From NCBI GenBank assembly GCA_964402325.1, contig CAYOBI010000006.1, positions 1-64,000 on the forward strand: DNA of 64,000 nucleotides, given 5' to 3'. The notes beneath the pieces were generated by a model. That model had not been told where the DNA came from and did no database searches. It saw only the letters and a program-made list of their open reading frames with translations. The translations under genes and the position numbers were made by a program. This document shows positions 44,514 through 52,945 of the stretch, piece by piece. Numbering within the stretch: the stretch's first letter is position 1; each line of letters starts with the position of its first letter. Source of the DNA: Raineyella sp964402325. Lineage in GTDB: Bacteria; Actinomycetota; Actinomycetes; Propionibacteriales; Propionibacteriaceae.

Positions 44514-45239
44514 TCCCGGTTGTCGCAGTCAGGCAACCCTGTCCTGATCGGCCGGGGAGGTCGTCCTCGAGACCCGGCTCACCGGGGCGCGCCGGCCGAT
44601 CACCGCGGACCTGGCGTACGCGTCGACATCGACGGACGCGGACTGCCTGCCGTTGCTGGGCGCCGGGGCGGACTCGCGCTCGCCGTCGTCGTCCCGGTGG
44701 TGATGGTCGTCCCCGGCTTGGCGCTGAGCCTCCTCGCAGCCGGCGGCACGGTCGCCGGGGGCGCGGCTGCCCTGGGCCCCGTGGCGGTCTACTTCGTCTC
44801 GAACCTGGTCACCAGCGGGACCGAGGAGTTCGGCTGGCGCGCCTTCCTCTACCCGCGCCTCAGGGAGGGCGGGCGATCGTTCTGGCGGGCTTCGCTGGTC
44901 GGCGGGATCATCTGGGCGGTCTGGCACTACCCGCTCCACGTCATCCTGTTCTGGGGACGCCCGGTGGTGACGGCGGTGTCGATCGCCGGCTCCACCGCCG
45001 CCCTGATCGCGATGAGCTACATCTCCAATCTCGTCGTCGAGAGGGCCGGTGCGGTCGGGCCGGCCATGCTGCTCCACGCCCTGAACAACACCGGCGCCTT
45101 CCTCGTCGTCCTGCTGTTCCCCGGGAGTCCCTTCGGGTTCCTCACCGCGCTGGTGTCGTGGGGCCTCGTCTGGTTCCTGGACCGCAGGTACCGTCCGGAC
45201 GCCGCCGTGCGCAGCGCTGGGCGAGACGAGGCAGCGTGA
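44508..45239 (+). CDS. CPBP family intramembrane metalloprotease, N-terminus doubtful
   Basis: A membrane protease of the CAAX-protease/bacteriocin-processing family. Catalytic motifs are complete: EEFGWRAFLYPRL (EExxxR), WHYPLHVILF and HALNNT (HxxxN). The helices around them are normal. Upstream of about residue 58, however, the sequence is Arg/Gly/Pro-rich with no membrane helices, although family members usually have two or three helices there. Either the start is wrong or the 5' end has decayed. The ATG at 44508 is the best in-frame codon seen; a longer frame reaches back to 44382. Confidence 0.65.
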   Translation: MVSRLSQSGNPVLIGRGGRPRDPAHRGAPADHRGPGVRVDIDGRGLPAVAGRRGGLALAVVVPVVMVVPGLALSLLAAGGTVAGGAAALGPVAVYFVSNLVTSGTEEFGWRAFLYPRLREGGRSFWRASLVGGIIWAVWHYPLHVILFWGRPVVTAVSIAGSTAALIAMSYISNLVVERAGAVGPAMLLHALNNTGAFLVVLLFPGSPFGFLTALVSWGLVWFLDRRYRPDAAVRSAGRDEAA

Positions 45240-45293
45240 CCGGACGGGGCGCGGACGTGCGCGGCGATCGCACCTGCGACAGCGGCGGATGGG

Positions 45294-45428
45294 TCATCGA
45301 GCGGTGACGATGCTCGCGACGAGGACCGATGTGGCCACCAGCGCGCAGCCGAGCTCGATCACGATGCCGGCCCCGAGGGCCCTGACCGTCTCCCAGCCGG
45401 TCGCCGCGGCCTGACGGACGTCGCGCAC
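45294..45428 (-). CDS. Possible small membrane peptide or gene fragment
   Basis: A 44-residue minus-strand frame from a GTG reads VRDVRQAAATGWETVRALGA and then a hydrophobic helix (IVIELGCALVATSVLVASIV). It could be a tail-anchored small protein or the end of a lost gene. No ribosome binding site was identified. It is the only coding signal seen in the 350-base stretch between the CPBP gene and tRNA-Pro. Confidence 0.3.
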   Translation of the reverse strand: MRDVRQAAATGWETVRALGAGIVIELGCALVATSVLVASIVTAR

Positions 45429-45537
45429 CCGGTACCCATCCGGTAGCCATGGCGGATGTTCGATCTGACCGGATCGGCGCCATGGCGCGGTGCGCAGGTA
45501 CCCCCATCACCGCGCAACGCGCCGTATCCGGACAGAC

Positions 45538-45585
45538 GAAACCGCCCCCCATCCCTCGCCATCACGCGGGCTGGGGGGCGGTTTC
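45538..45585 (-). terminator. Strong terminator of tRNA-Pro
   Basis: GAAACCGCCCCCCA (45538-45551) pairs perfectly with TGGGGGGCGGTTTC (45572-45585), a 14-bp stem with a 20-base loop. It starts six bases past the tRNA 3' end on the minus strand. Confidence 0.7.
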
Positions 45586-45590
45586 AGCTG

Positions 45591-45663
45591 TCGGGGCGAC
45601 AGGACTCGAACCTGCGGTCTCCTGCTCCCAAAGCAGGCGCGCTAGCCACTACGCTACGCCCCG
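45591..45663 (-). tRNA. tRNA-Pro (anticodon UGG)
   Basis: A cloverleaf of about 73 nt on the minus strand. The acceptor stem CGGGGCG/CGCCCCG has an A discriminator. The anticodon stem CCTGC/GCAGG carries loop TTTGGGA with anticodon TGG at 45628-45630, and the T loop is TTCGAGT. CCA is not encoded. It fits proline (CCA codons). Confidence 0.96.
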
Positions 45664-45755
45664 GTCGTACGGGCGGCCCGGTGCCGATCGTCGCCGCCGG
45701 GTCGTACGGGAATCGTACGGCTCGACAGGCAGGACCCGCCGCTCGTAACTGTTGG

Positions 45756-45761
45756 AGTGTA
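45756..45761 (-). promoter_or_regulatory. -10 box of tRNA-Pro
   Basis: TACACT on the minus strand, about 92 bases upstream of the mature tRNA. It gives a long precursor leader that contains several copies of CGTACGG. Confidence 0.35.
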
Positions 45762-45817
45762 GCGGCGGGGGAGCGGGGTGGCCAAGTCCACATTTTCGAG
45801 CAGGCGGGGGGTCAGGT

Positions 45818-45823
45818 TAGGAT
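45818..45823 (+). promoter_or_regulatory. -10 box of tig
   Basis: TAGGAT, 105 bases before the tig start, within a small inverted repeat AGGAT-GTC-ATCCT. A weak -35 (TTCGAG) is 17 bases upstream. Confidence 0.4.
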
Positions 45824-45928
45824 GTCATCCTGTCTGCGCCGGGCGAGGACTCCGCTGCGGGCACCCATGACTTGAGGGGGCGACCATCCGGCCGTCGCCC
45901 TGCGTCCATCGATTCAGGAGTATCCGTC

Positions 45929-47359
45929 TTGCCGAGCACTGTTGAGCAGCTGAGCCCCTCGCGGGCCAAGATCACCGTCGAGGTGCCCTTCGCCGATCTG
46001 AAGCCTCACCTGGACAAGGCCTACAAGGAGATCGCCCAGCAGGTGCAGATCCCGGGCTTCCGTCCCGGCCACGTGCCGGCGTCGATCATCGACCAGCGGT
46101 TCGGCCCGGGCGTCGCCCTGGAGCAGGCCCTGAACGAGGCACTCCCGGATCTCTACTCCGCCGCCGTCACCGAGCACGAGCTCGTGCCGCTGACCCAGCC
46201 GGAGATCGAGGTGACCAAGCTCGAGGTCGGCGAGACCGTCGAGTTCACCGCCGAGATGGACGTCCGCCCCGACTTCATGATCCCCGCGTTCGACGCCATC
46301 GAGGTCGACGTCGACCCGATCGAGTCGACCGAGGAGGAGCTCGAGGAGCAGGTCAAGATCCTGCGCGAACGCTTCGCCACGAACACCGAGGTCGACCGTG
46401 CGGCCGCCGAGGGCGACCTGGTCACCTTCGACCTGAAGGCGACCAAGGACGGCGAGCTCGTCGAGGGCGGCGAGGCCGAGGGCGTGACCTACCGGGTCGG
46501 CGCCGGCGGCATGGTCGAGGGCATGGACGAGGCCCTCACCGGGATGACGGTCGGCGAGACCAAGGCCTTCACCTCCACCCTCGTCGGCGGCCCGGCGATG
46601 GGCCTGGAGGCCGAGATCGAGGTGACCGTCACCAAGGTGCAGGAGCAGGAGCTGCCCGAGGTCGACGACGACTTCGCCCAGATGGTGTCCGAGTTCGACA
46701 CCGCCGAGGAGATGTACGAGGACCTCCGCGACAATCTCGCCCGCCTGCACCGCGTCGACCAGGCCAACGCGGCCCGTGACAAGGTGCTCGAGGCCGTCAT
46801 CAAGCAGATCGACATGGAGCTGCCGGCACAGCTGCTGGCCGCCGAGGTCGAGGCCCGCAACAGCCAGGTCGACCAGGAGCTCGCCCAGGCCGGAATGACC
46901 CTGAAGCAGTACCTGGCCGACACCGAGGACCAGGACCAGACCGAGGAAGAGTTCCGCGCCGACCTCGCCGAGCGCGCCGCCGACTCCGTCAAGGCCCAGC
47001 TCGTCCTCGACCGGATCGCCGAGGACCACGACGTCCAGATCGAGCAGACCGACCTGACCGAGCACCTGTTCGCCCGGGCCCGTGCCAACCGCACCTCCCC
47101 CGAGCAGGAGATGCAGCACATGCTCGAGCACGACCACACCCAGGACTGGATGACCGAGATCCGCCGTTCCAAGGCGCTCGCGCTGATCCTCGGCTCCGCC
47201 ACGGTCAAGGACACCGAGGGCAACGTCGTCGAGGTGAAGAACCTGCAGCCCGACGGCACCTTCGCCGAGCCGGCCGACGAGGCCGAATCCGAGGTCGAGG
47301 CCGCCGAGGAGAAGGTCGCCGAGAAGGACGAGGCACCGGCCGAGGCCGCCGCCGAGTGA
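45929..47359 (+). CDS. tig: Trigger factor
   Basis: Ribosome-bound chaperone with peptidyl-prolyl isomerase activity that meets nascent chains. The 476-residue protein has the ribosome-binding N-terminus (VEQLSPSRAKITVEVPF and IPGFRPGHVPASIIDQRFG; GFRPG is the ribosome contact), an FKBP-type domain near 150-240 and a helical C-terminal domain. A 30-residue acidic tail follows. The start is a TTG at 45929, chosen because AGGAG lies eight bases upstream and the product then matches the family N-terminus (PSTVEQLSPS); longer frames add residues unlike trigger factor. It heads the tig-clpP1-clpP2-clpX locus. Confidence 0.95.
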   Translation: MPSTVEQLSPSRAKITVEVPFADLKPHLDKAYKEIAQQVQIPGFRPGHVPASIIDQRFGPGVALEQALNEALPDLYSAAVTEHELVPLTQPEIEVTKLEVGETVEFTAEMDVRPDFMIPAFDAIEVDVDPIESTEEELEEQVKILRERFATNTEVDRAAAEGDLVTFDLKATKDGELVEGGEAEGVTYRVGAGGMVEGMDEALTGMTVGETKAFTSTLVGGPAMGLEAEIEVTVTKVQEQELPEVDDDFAQMVSEFDTAEEMYEDLRDNLARLHRVDQANAARDKVLEAVIKQIDMELPAQLLAAEVEARNSQVDQELAQAGMTLKQYLADTEDQDQTEEEFRADLAERAADSVKAQLVLDRIAEDHDVQIEQTDLTEHLFARARANRTSPEQEMQHMLEHDHTQDWMTEIRRSKALALILGSATVKDTEGNVVEVKNLQPDGTFAEPADEAESEVEAAEEKVAEKDEAPAEAAAE

Positions 47360-47380
47360 CCGTCGGTCCCCGCACGATCC

Positions 47381-47412
47381 AGGGCGGCCGCTCCTCCGGG
47401 AGCGGCCGCCCT
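47381..47412 (+). terminator. Terminator after tig
   Basis: AGGGCGGCCGCTCC pairs with GGAGCGGCCGCCCT around a TCCG loop, a 14-bp perfect stem 21 bases after the tig stop, followed by TCGTCGTCT. It separates tig from clpP1. Confidence 0.75.
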
Positions 47413-47476
47413 CGTCGTCTGCTCTGCCCGTAGCGAACACGACCCGGATCGGGTCCGTTTTGTCACGGTTGCCCGG

Positions 47477-47482
47477 TAGGTT
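47477..47482 (+). promoter_or_regulatory. -10 box of clpP1 (leaderless type)
   Basis: TAGGTT ends seven bases before the clpP1 GTG. No -35 at standard spacing was found, so an activator (ClgR-like in related genera) may be needed. Confidence 0.45.
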
Positions 47483-47489
47483 CGGGATC

Positions 47490-48119
47490 GTGAACGTGAA
47501 TCAGGGAAGCCCCCTCGCCGCCAACGGCGCGAGCCCACTCGGCATGGCGGACAATGTCTACCAGTCCCTCCTGGCGAACCGGATCATCTTCCTGGGCTCG
47601 GAGGTCAGGGACGAGAACGCGAACGCGATCTGCGCCCAGATGCTCCTCCTGAACGCCGAGGACCCGGAGAAGGACATCTACCTCTACATCAACTCCCCGG
47701 GTGGTTCGGTGACCGCGGGCATGGCGATCTACGACACCATGCAGTGGATCTCGAACGACGTCGCCACGGTGGCCATGGGCATGGCGGCCTCGATGGGGCA
47801 GTTCCTGCTCAGCGCTGGCAGCCGCGGCAAGCGCTACGCCCTGCCGCACAGCCGGATCCTGATGCACCAGCCGCTGGGCGCCATCGGCGGCACCGCCACC
47901 GAGGTCAAGATCAACGCCGAGCAGCTGCTGGCCACGAAGAAGGAGATGGCCAAGCTGATCTCCGAGCACACCGGCCAGCCGCTCGACAAGATCGAAGCCG
48001 ACTCCGACCGCGACCGGTGGTTCACCGCGCAGGAGGCCCTCGAGTACGGCTTCATCGACCACGTCTACGAGAAGGCCTCGCAGATCACCGCCGGCCGCGA
48101 CGACGCCCCGAACCAGTGA
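47490..48119 (+). CDS. clpP1: ATP-dependent Clp protease proteolytic subunit 1
   Basis: Serine peptidase subunit that forms a mixed tetradecamer with ClpP2 in actinobacteria. The 209-residue protein has the triad Ser101 in GMAASMGQFLL, His126 in LMHQPLG and an Asp in SDRDRWF. The GTG at 47490 is used because TAGGTT lies seven bases upstream; a second GTG two codons later is possible. The clpP2 gene starts 11 bases downstream, so the two are co-expressed. Confidence 0.94.
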   Translation: MNVNQGSPLAANGASPLGMADNVYQSLLANRIIFLGSEVRDENANAICAQMLLLNAEDPEKDIYLYINSPGGSVTAGMAIYDTMQWISNDVATVAMGMAASMGQFLLSAGSRGKRYALPHSRILMHQPLGAIGGTATEVKINAEQLLATKKEMAKLISEHTGQPLDKIEADSDRDRWFTAQEALEYGFIDHVYEKASQITAGRDDAPNQ

Positions 48120-48130
48120 GGAGGATGACC

Positions 48131-48817
48131 ATGGACAAGCAGCATCTCGCCCGGTTCAACATGGAGCAGCGCCACGAGGCCCTGCAGCCCGGGGGCTCCG
48201 CCCCGCTGGGTCCGTCGATGGACTACTTCATCCCGCAGTGGGAGGAGCGTACGTCGTACGGCGTGCGCCGCGTCGACCCCTACACCAAGCTCTTCGAGGA
48301 CCGGATCATCTTCCTCGGCACCCCGGTGACCGACGACATCGCCAACGCGGTGATGTCGCAGCTGCTGGTGCTGCAGTCGATGGACCCGGAGCGCCCGATC
48401 AGCATCTACATCAACTCGCCCGGTGGCTCCTTCTCCGCGATGAGCGCCATCTACGACACGATGCAGTACATCAAGCCCGACGTACAGACGATCTGCCTGG
48501 GCATGGCCGCCTCCGCCGCGGCCGTGCTGCTCGCCGCCGGCACCAAGGGCCAGCGCCTCGCACTGCCCAACTCGACGATCCTGATCCACCAGCCGTCGAT
48601 GGGGCAGACCTCGTACGGCCAGTCCTCCGACATCGAGATCCAGGCCAACGAGATCCTCCGGATCCGTGCGCTGATGGAGAAGATGCTGTCCGACGCCACC
48701 GGCCAGACGACCGAGCAGGTCAGCCGCGACGTCGACCGGGACAAGTACCTCACCGCCCAGGAGGCGAAGGAGTACGGCCTGATCGACGACGTGCTGAAGT
48801 CCCTCAAGGACGTCTAG
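48131..48817 (+). CDS. clpP2: ATP-dependent Clp protease proteolytic subunit 2
   Basis: The second ClpP type of actinobacteria, which provides the docking face for ClpX or ClpC in the mixed particle. The 228 residues include Ser128 in GMAASAAAVLL and His153 in LIHQPSMGQ, with an N-terminal propeptide of about 30 residues as usual for ClpP2. GAGGAGG sits six bases before the ATG at 48131. An ATG two codons upstream overlaps the ribosome binding site and is unlikely. Confidence 0.94.
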   Translation: MDKQHLARFNMEQRHEALQPGGSAPLGPSMDYFIPQWEERTSYGVRRVDPYTKLFEDRIIFLGTPVTDDIANAVMSQLLVLQSMDPERPISIYINSPGGSFSAMSAIYDTMQYIKPDVQTICLGMAASAAAVLLAAGTKGQRLALPNSTILIHQPSMGQTSYGQSSDIEIQANEILRIRALMEKMLSDATGQTTEQVSRDVDRDKYLTAQEAKEYGLIDDVLKSLKDV

Positions 48818-48837
48818 GCCACGGGGGAGGACCGACC

Positions 48838-50133
48838 ATGTCGCGCATCGGGGAGACCGGTGACCTGCTGAAGTGCTCCTTCTGCGGGAAGAGCCAGAAG
48901 CAGGTCAAGAAGCTCATCGCGGGGCCGAACGTCTACATCTGCGACGAGTGCATCGAGCTGTGCAACGAGATCATCGAGGAGGAATTCTCCGAGACCGGCG
49001 AGACCGGCACCTTCGACGAACTCCCCAAGCCACAGCAGATCCGGGACTTCCTCGACGAGTACGTCATCGGGCAGGACTCGGCGAAGAAGACCCTCGCGGT
49101 GGCGGTCTACAACCACTACAAGCGGGTCCAGGCGCAGAACGCCCCGACTCCTCGGCGGGCCGCCGAGGAGGACGGGGTGGAGCTGGGCAAGTCCAACATC
49201 CTGCTGATCGGCCCGACCGGGTGCGGCAAGACGTACCTGGCGCAGACGATGGCGCGGATGCTGAACGTACCGTTCGCGATGGCGGACGCCACGGCGCTGA
49301 CCGAGGCCGGCTACGTCGGTGAGGACGTCGAGAACATCCTGCTGAAGCTGATCCAGGCTGCGGACTTCGACGTGCACAAGGCCGAGACCGGCATCATCTA
49401 CATCGACGAGATCGACAAGGTGGCCCGCAAGTCGGAGAATCCGTCGATCACCAGGGACGTCTCCGGTGAGGGCGTCCAGCAGGCGCTGCTGAAGATCCTC
49501 GAGGGGACGGTCGCCTCGGTCCCACCGCAGGGCGGCCGCAAGCACCCGCACCAGGACTTCATCCAGATCGACACCACCAACGTGCTGTTCATCGTGGGTG
49601 GGGCGTTCGCCGGCCTGGACGACATCATCAACGAGCGGGTCGGCAAGCGGCCGCTCGGGTTCAACAACGACCTGGCCGCCCGCCAGGAGAAGAACCCGGA
49701 CCCCTACTCCGACGTCCGCCCGGAGGACCTGCACAAGTACGGGCTGATCCCCGAGTTCATCGGCCGCCTGCCGATGATCGCCACCGTGGCCCCGCTCGAC
49801 CGCGAGGCCCTGGTGCGGATCCTGGTCGAGCCGCGCAACGCGCTGGTGCGCCAGTACCAGCGGTTGTTCGAGCTGGACGGGGTGGACCTGGACTTCACCG
49901 ACGAGGCCATCGGGGCGGTCGCCGAGGCGGCCCTCCAGCGCGGCACCGGCGCCCGGGGCCTGCGGGCGATCCTGGAGGAGTCCCTGCTCGACGTGATGTA
50001 CGAGGTGCCGTCCGACGAGAGCATCAGCCAGGTGGTGGTCGACGCCGACGTGATCACCGCGGGCGCCAAGCCCCAGTTGCTCAGCCGGGCCAAGGCCAGC
50101 AAGCGCGGCCAGCGGCACGAGCGCACCGCCTGA
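48838..50133 (+). CDS. clpX: Clp protease ATP-binding subunit ClpX
   Basis: AAA+ unfoldase that feeds substrates to ClpP1P2. The 431-residue protein has the zinc-binding domain (Cys13, Cys16, Cys35 and Cys38), Walker A GPTGCGKT at 125-132, Walker B in IIYIDEIDKVAR, and the sensor/lid region ending RGTGARGLRAILEE. The IGF-like loop that contacts ClpP is in the 260-275 region. GGGGGAGG precedes the ATG. A strong terminator follows. Confidence 0.96.
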   Translation: MSRIGETGDLLKCSFCGKSQKQVKKLIAGPNVYICDECIELCNEIIEEEFSETGETGTFDELPKPQQIRDFLDEYVIGQDSAKKTLAVAVYNHYKRVQAQNAPTPRRAAEEDGVELGKSNILLIGPTGCGKTYLAQTMARMLNVPFAMADATALTEAGYVGEDVENILLKLIQAADFDVHKAETGIIYIDEIDKVARKSENPSITRDVSGEGVQQALLKILEGTVASVPPQGGRKHPHQDFIQIDTTNVLFIVGGAFAGLDDIINERVGKRPLGFNNDLAARQEKNPDPYSDVRPEDLHKYGLIPEFIGRLPMIATVAPLDREALVRILVEPRNALVRQYQRLFELDGVDLDFTDEAIGAVAEAALQRGTGARGLRAILEESLLDVMYEVPSDESISQVVVDADVITAGAKPQLLSRAKASKRGQRHERTA

Positions 50134-50155
50134 CCGGCATCATTTCGGTGTGACG

Positions 50156-50187
50156 AAGAGGCCCGCGGATCACTCCGCGGGCCTCTT
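50156..50187. terminator. Bidirectional terminator between clpX and valS
   Basis: AAGAGGCCCGCGGA and TCCGCGGGCCTCTT form a perfect 14-bp stem with a TCAC loop. Both outer ends are A/T flanked, so it can stop transcription from either side of these converging genes. Confidence 0.85.
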
Positions 50188-50222
50188 CCGTTCCTGGACG
50201 GCGCCGGTTCGCCCCGGGCTGA

Positions 50223-52838
50223 TCAGGCCTGCTCGGGCTCCAGTTCCACCTCGGCGGCGATCGGGCCGTCACCGGGGGTCCAGGTGATCTCCCCGATGAT
50301 CCGGCCCACCGCGCGCAGGTCCGCCTCGACACCCTGCAGCAGCGCGAGGGCGTCTCGCGGGCCGCTGATCGTCACGGCGGTGATCTGCGTCTTCATCGAC
50401 CGCTTGGCCGCCGACTTGGCGCCACGCAGCAGCTCGAGGGCTGCGGCCACGTCGGTCAGCACGTCCGGGTCACCGACACCGGTCAGGCCGTCGGTGAGCT
50501 CGCCCGGCATCGGCCAGGCGGCGCGGTGCACCGAGCCCTCCTGCCACCAGGACCAGACCTCCTCGGTGACGAACGGCATGATCGGCGCGAACAGCCGCAG
50601 CTGCACCTTGAGGGCCAGCGCCAGCGCGTTCTGCGCCGAGGCGGCCTTCGCCGCGCCCTGCGCGCCGTACGCCCGCTCCTTGACCAGCTCGAGGTAGTCA
50701 TCACAGAACTGCCAGAAGAACTTCTCCGCGGTCTCCAGCGCCACCGAGTAGTCGTACGCCTCGAAGGCCTCGGTCGACCGGCGCACCACGTCGGCCAGGG
50801 CGGTCAGCATGGCCAGGTCAGCCGACTCGGTCACGGCGGCGGTGTCGGTCGCCGTGCCGTAGCCGAGGACGAACTTCGACGCGTTGAGGATCTTCATCGC
50901 CAGCCGGCGACCGACCTTCATCTGCTTCTCGTCGAACGGGGAGTCCATGCCGGGGCGGGCCATCGCGGCACGCCAGCGCACCGCGTCGGCGCCGAACTTC
51001 TCCAGGATCTCGGAGGGCACCACGACGTTGCCCTTCGACTTCGACATCTTCTTGCGGTCGGGGTCGACGACGAAGCCGGAGATGGTCGCGCGGGCCCAGG
51101 GCAGCGAGCCGAACTCGAGGTGCGACCGGACGATCCGGGAGAACAGCCAGGTGCGGATGATGTCGTGCGCCTGGGGGGCCATGTCCATCGGGAAGACCTT
51201 CCCGAACAGCTCCTCGTCGCGGCCCCAACCGCCGGCGATCCACGGGGTGAGCGACGAGGTGGCCCAGGTGTCCATCACGTCGGGGTCGGCGATGAAGCCG
51301 CCCGGCTGGTTGCGCTGCGACTCCTGGTACCCGGCGGGGCACTCCGAGGCCGGGTCGACCGGCAGGGCCGCCTCGTCGGCGACGATCGGGTGGTCGTAGT
51401 CCGGCTCGCCGTCGGCGTCGAGGGCGTACCAGACGGGGAACGGCACGCCGAAGTAGCGCTGGCGCGAGATCAGCCAGTCACCGTTCAGGCCGCCGACCCA
51501 GTCCTCGTAGCGGTGCCGCATGTGCGCCGGCACCCAGTCGAGCTCCTCGCCGCGCTTCAGCAGCGCCTGCTTGAGGTCCTCGTCGTGGCCGCCGTTGCTG
51601 ATGTACCACTGGCGGGTCGAGACGATCTCCAGCGGCTTGTCGCCCTTCTCGTAGAAGTTCGTCTTGCGCTGGGTCGGCTCGGGATCACGGACGAGCTCGC
51701 CGTTCTCCCGCAGCATCGCCACGGTCTCCTCGCGCGCCGAGTAGGTCGTCTTGCCGGCGATCCGCTCGTACGCGTCGGCGTTGACCACCCAGTCGGGGAT
51801 CTCCCGGGACAGCCGGCCGTCGCGGCCGATGATCGTCCGGGTCGGGAGGTTGAGCTCACGCCACCAGGTGACGTCGGTGAGGTCGCCGAACGTACAGCAC
51901 ATCGCGATGCCCGACCCCTTGTCGGGCTCCGCGTCGCGGTGCGGGAGCACCGGCACCTCGACGCCGAACACCGGCGTCGTCACGGTGCTGCCGAACAGCG
52001 GCTGGTAGCGCTCGTCGTCCGGGTGGGCGATCAGCGCGCAGCAGGCGGCCAGCAGTTCGGGGCGGGTGGTCTCGATCACGACCTCGCCGCCGTCGGGCCG
52101 GTGGAAGTTCAGCGCGTGGTAGAAGCCGGGGTAGTCCCGGGCCTCGAGCTCGGCCTGGGCGACCGCGGTCTGGAACGTGATGTCCCACATCGTCGGCGCC
52201 TCGGACATGTACGCCTCGCCGCGCTCGAAGTTGTGCAGGAAGGCCCGCTGGGCGACGGCCTGCGACGCGTCGGAGATCGTGGTGTAGAGCAGCTTCCAGT
52301 CGACCGACAGGCCGACGTGCTTCCACAGGTCCTCGAACACCTTCTCGTCGACCGACGTCAGCTCGTGGCACAGGGCCACGAAGTTGCGGCGGCTGATCGG
52401 GACCTGGCGCTTCGGGTCCGGCTTGGCCGGCGGGGTGAAGTCCGGGTCGTACGGGATCGACGGATCGCACCGCACCCCGTAGTAGTTCTGCACCCGGCGC
52501 TCGGTCGGCAGGCCGTTGTCGTCCCAGCCGATCGGGTAGAACACCTCCTTGCCGCGCATCCGCTGGTAGCGGGCCACGACGTCGGTGTGGGTGTAGGAGA
52601 ACACGTGGCCGACGTGCAGCGAGCCGGAGACGGTGGGCGGCGGGGTGTCGATCGAGAACACCGAGGCGCGTGGGGCGGAGCGGTCGAAGGCGTACGTCCC
52701 GGCCTCGTCCCAGCGGGTGCCCCAGGTGTCCTCGAGTCCCTCCAGGGCCGGCTTCTCCGGTACCCGGGCCTCGCCGACCGGGGTGACCGCGGAGGGCGGT
52801 GCCGGGGTGGACGGGGTGTTCCGGAGGGGTTCGCTCAT
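50223..52838 (-). CDS. valS: Valyl-tRNA synthetase
   Basis: Charges tRNA-Val and edits mischarged Thr. The 871-residue class I enzyme shows PPPTVSGSLHVGHVFSYTH (HIGH motif), the editing domain in the middle (ETTRPELLAACCALIAHPDD) and DPDRKKMSKSKGNVVVPSE (KMSKS). Anticodon-binding and C-terminal segments follow. The ATG at 52838 is chosen because TAAGAT lies seven bases upstream; an ATG three codons further up would overlap that box. It lies opposite in strand to its usual neighbours clpX and folC. Confidence 0.95.
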   Translation of the reverse strand: MSEPLRNTPSTPAPPSAVTPVGEARVPEKPALEGLEDTWGTRWDEAGTYAFDRSAPRASVFSIDTPPPTVSGSLHVGHVFSYTHTDVVARYQRMRGKEVFYPIGWDDNGLPTERRVQNYYGVRCDPSIPYDPDFTPPAKPDPKRQVPISRRNFVALCHELTSVDEKVFEDLWKHVGLSVDWKLLYTTISDASQAVAQRAFLHNFERGEAYMSEAPTMWDITFQTAVAQAELEARDYPGFYHALNFHRPDGGEVVIETTRPELLAACCALIAHPDDERYQPLFGSTVTTPVFGVEVPVLPHRDAEPDKGSGIAMCCTFGDLTDVTWWRELNLPTRTIIGRDGRLSREIPDWVVNADAYERIAGKTTYSAREETVAMLRENGELVRDPEPTQRKTNFYEKGDKPLEIVSTRQWYISNGGHDEDLKQALLKRGEELDWVPAHMRHRYEDWVGGLNGDWLISRQRYFGVPFPVWYALDADGEPDYDHPIVADEAALPVDPASECPAGYQESQRNQPGGFIADPDVMDTWATSSLTPWIAGGWGRDEELFGKVFPMDMAPQAHDIIRTWLFSRIVRSHLEFGSLPWARATISGFVVDPDRKKMSKSKGNVVVPSEILEKFGADAVRWRAAMARPGMDSPFDEKQMKVGRRLAMKILNASKFVLGYGTATDTAAVTESADLAMLTALADVVRRSTEAFEAYDYSVALETAEKFFWQFCDDYLELVKERAYGAQGAAKAASAQNALALALKVQLRLFAPIMPFVTEEVWSWWQEGSVHRAAWPMPGELTDGLTGVGDPDVLTDVAAALELLRGAKSAAKRSMKTQITAVTISGPRDALALLQGVEADLRAVGRIIGEITWTPGDGPIAAEVELEPEQA

Positions 52839-52845
52839 GGGGTGC

Positions 52846-52901
52846 ATCTTACGGACTGGTCTCACCTCCACGCACACCACGGGTGGGGGCGAGACCAGTC
52901 C
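52846..52901 (-). promoter_or_regulatory. valS -10 box abutting a long inverted repeat
   Basis: TAAGAT (52846-52851, minus strand) ends seven bases before the valS ATG. Directly upstream, GGACTGGTCTC (52853-52863) and GAGACCAGTCC (52891-52901) form an 11-bp perfect inverted repeat, 27 bases apart. In RNA from the upstream thioredoxin-like gene it would be a terminator-like stem ending right at the valS promoter. Confidence 0.5.
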
Positions 52902-52945
52902 CGGCCGGTCGTCGGGAGCACCCCGGCGACCGGCCGACGCGCGGG

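Noticed and set aside
45664..45730. Repeated CGTACGG copies upstream of tRNA-Pro as an att site
   Set aside because: Copies are short and irregular, and there is no integrase or duplicated tRNA end nearby.
52839..52945. T-box leader for valS
   Set aside because: No specifier loop, T-box consensus or antiterminator was seen; valS appears to have a leaderless start.
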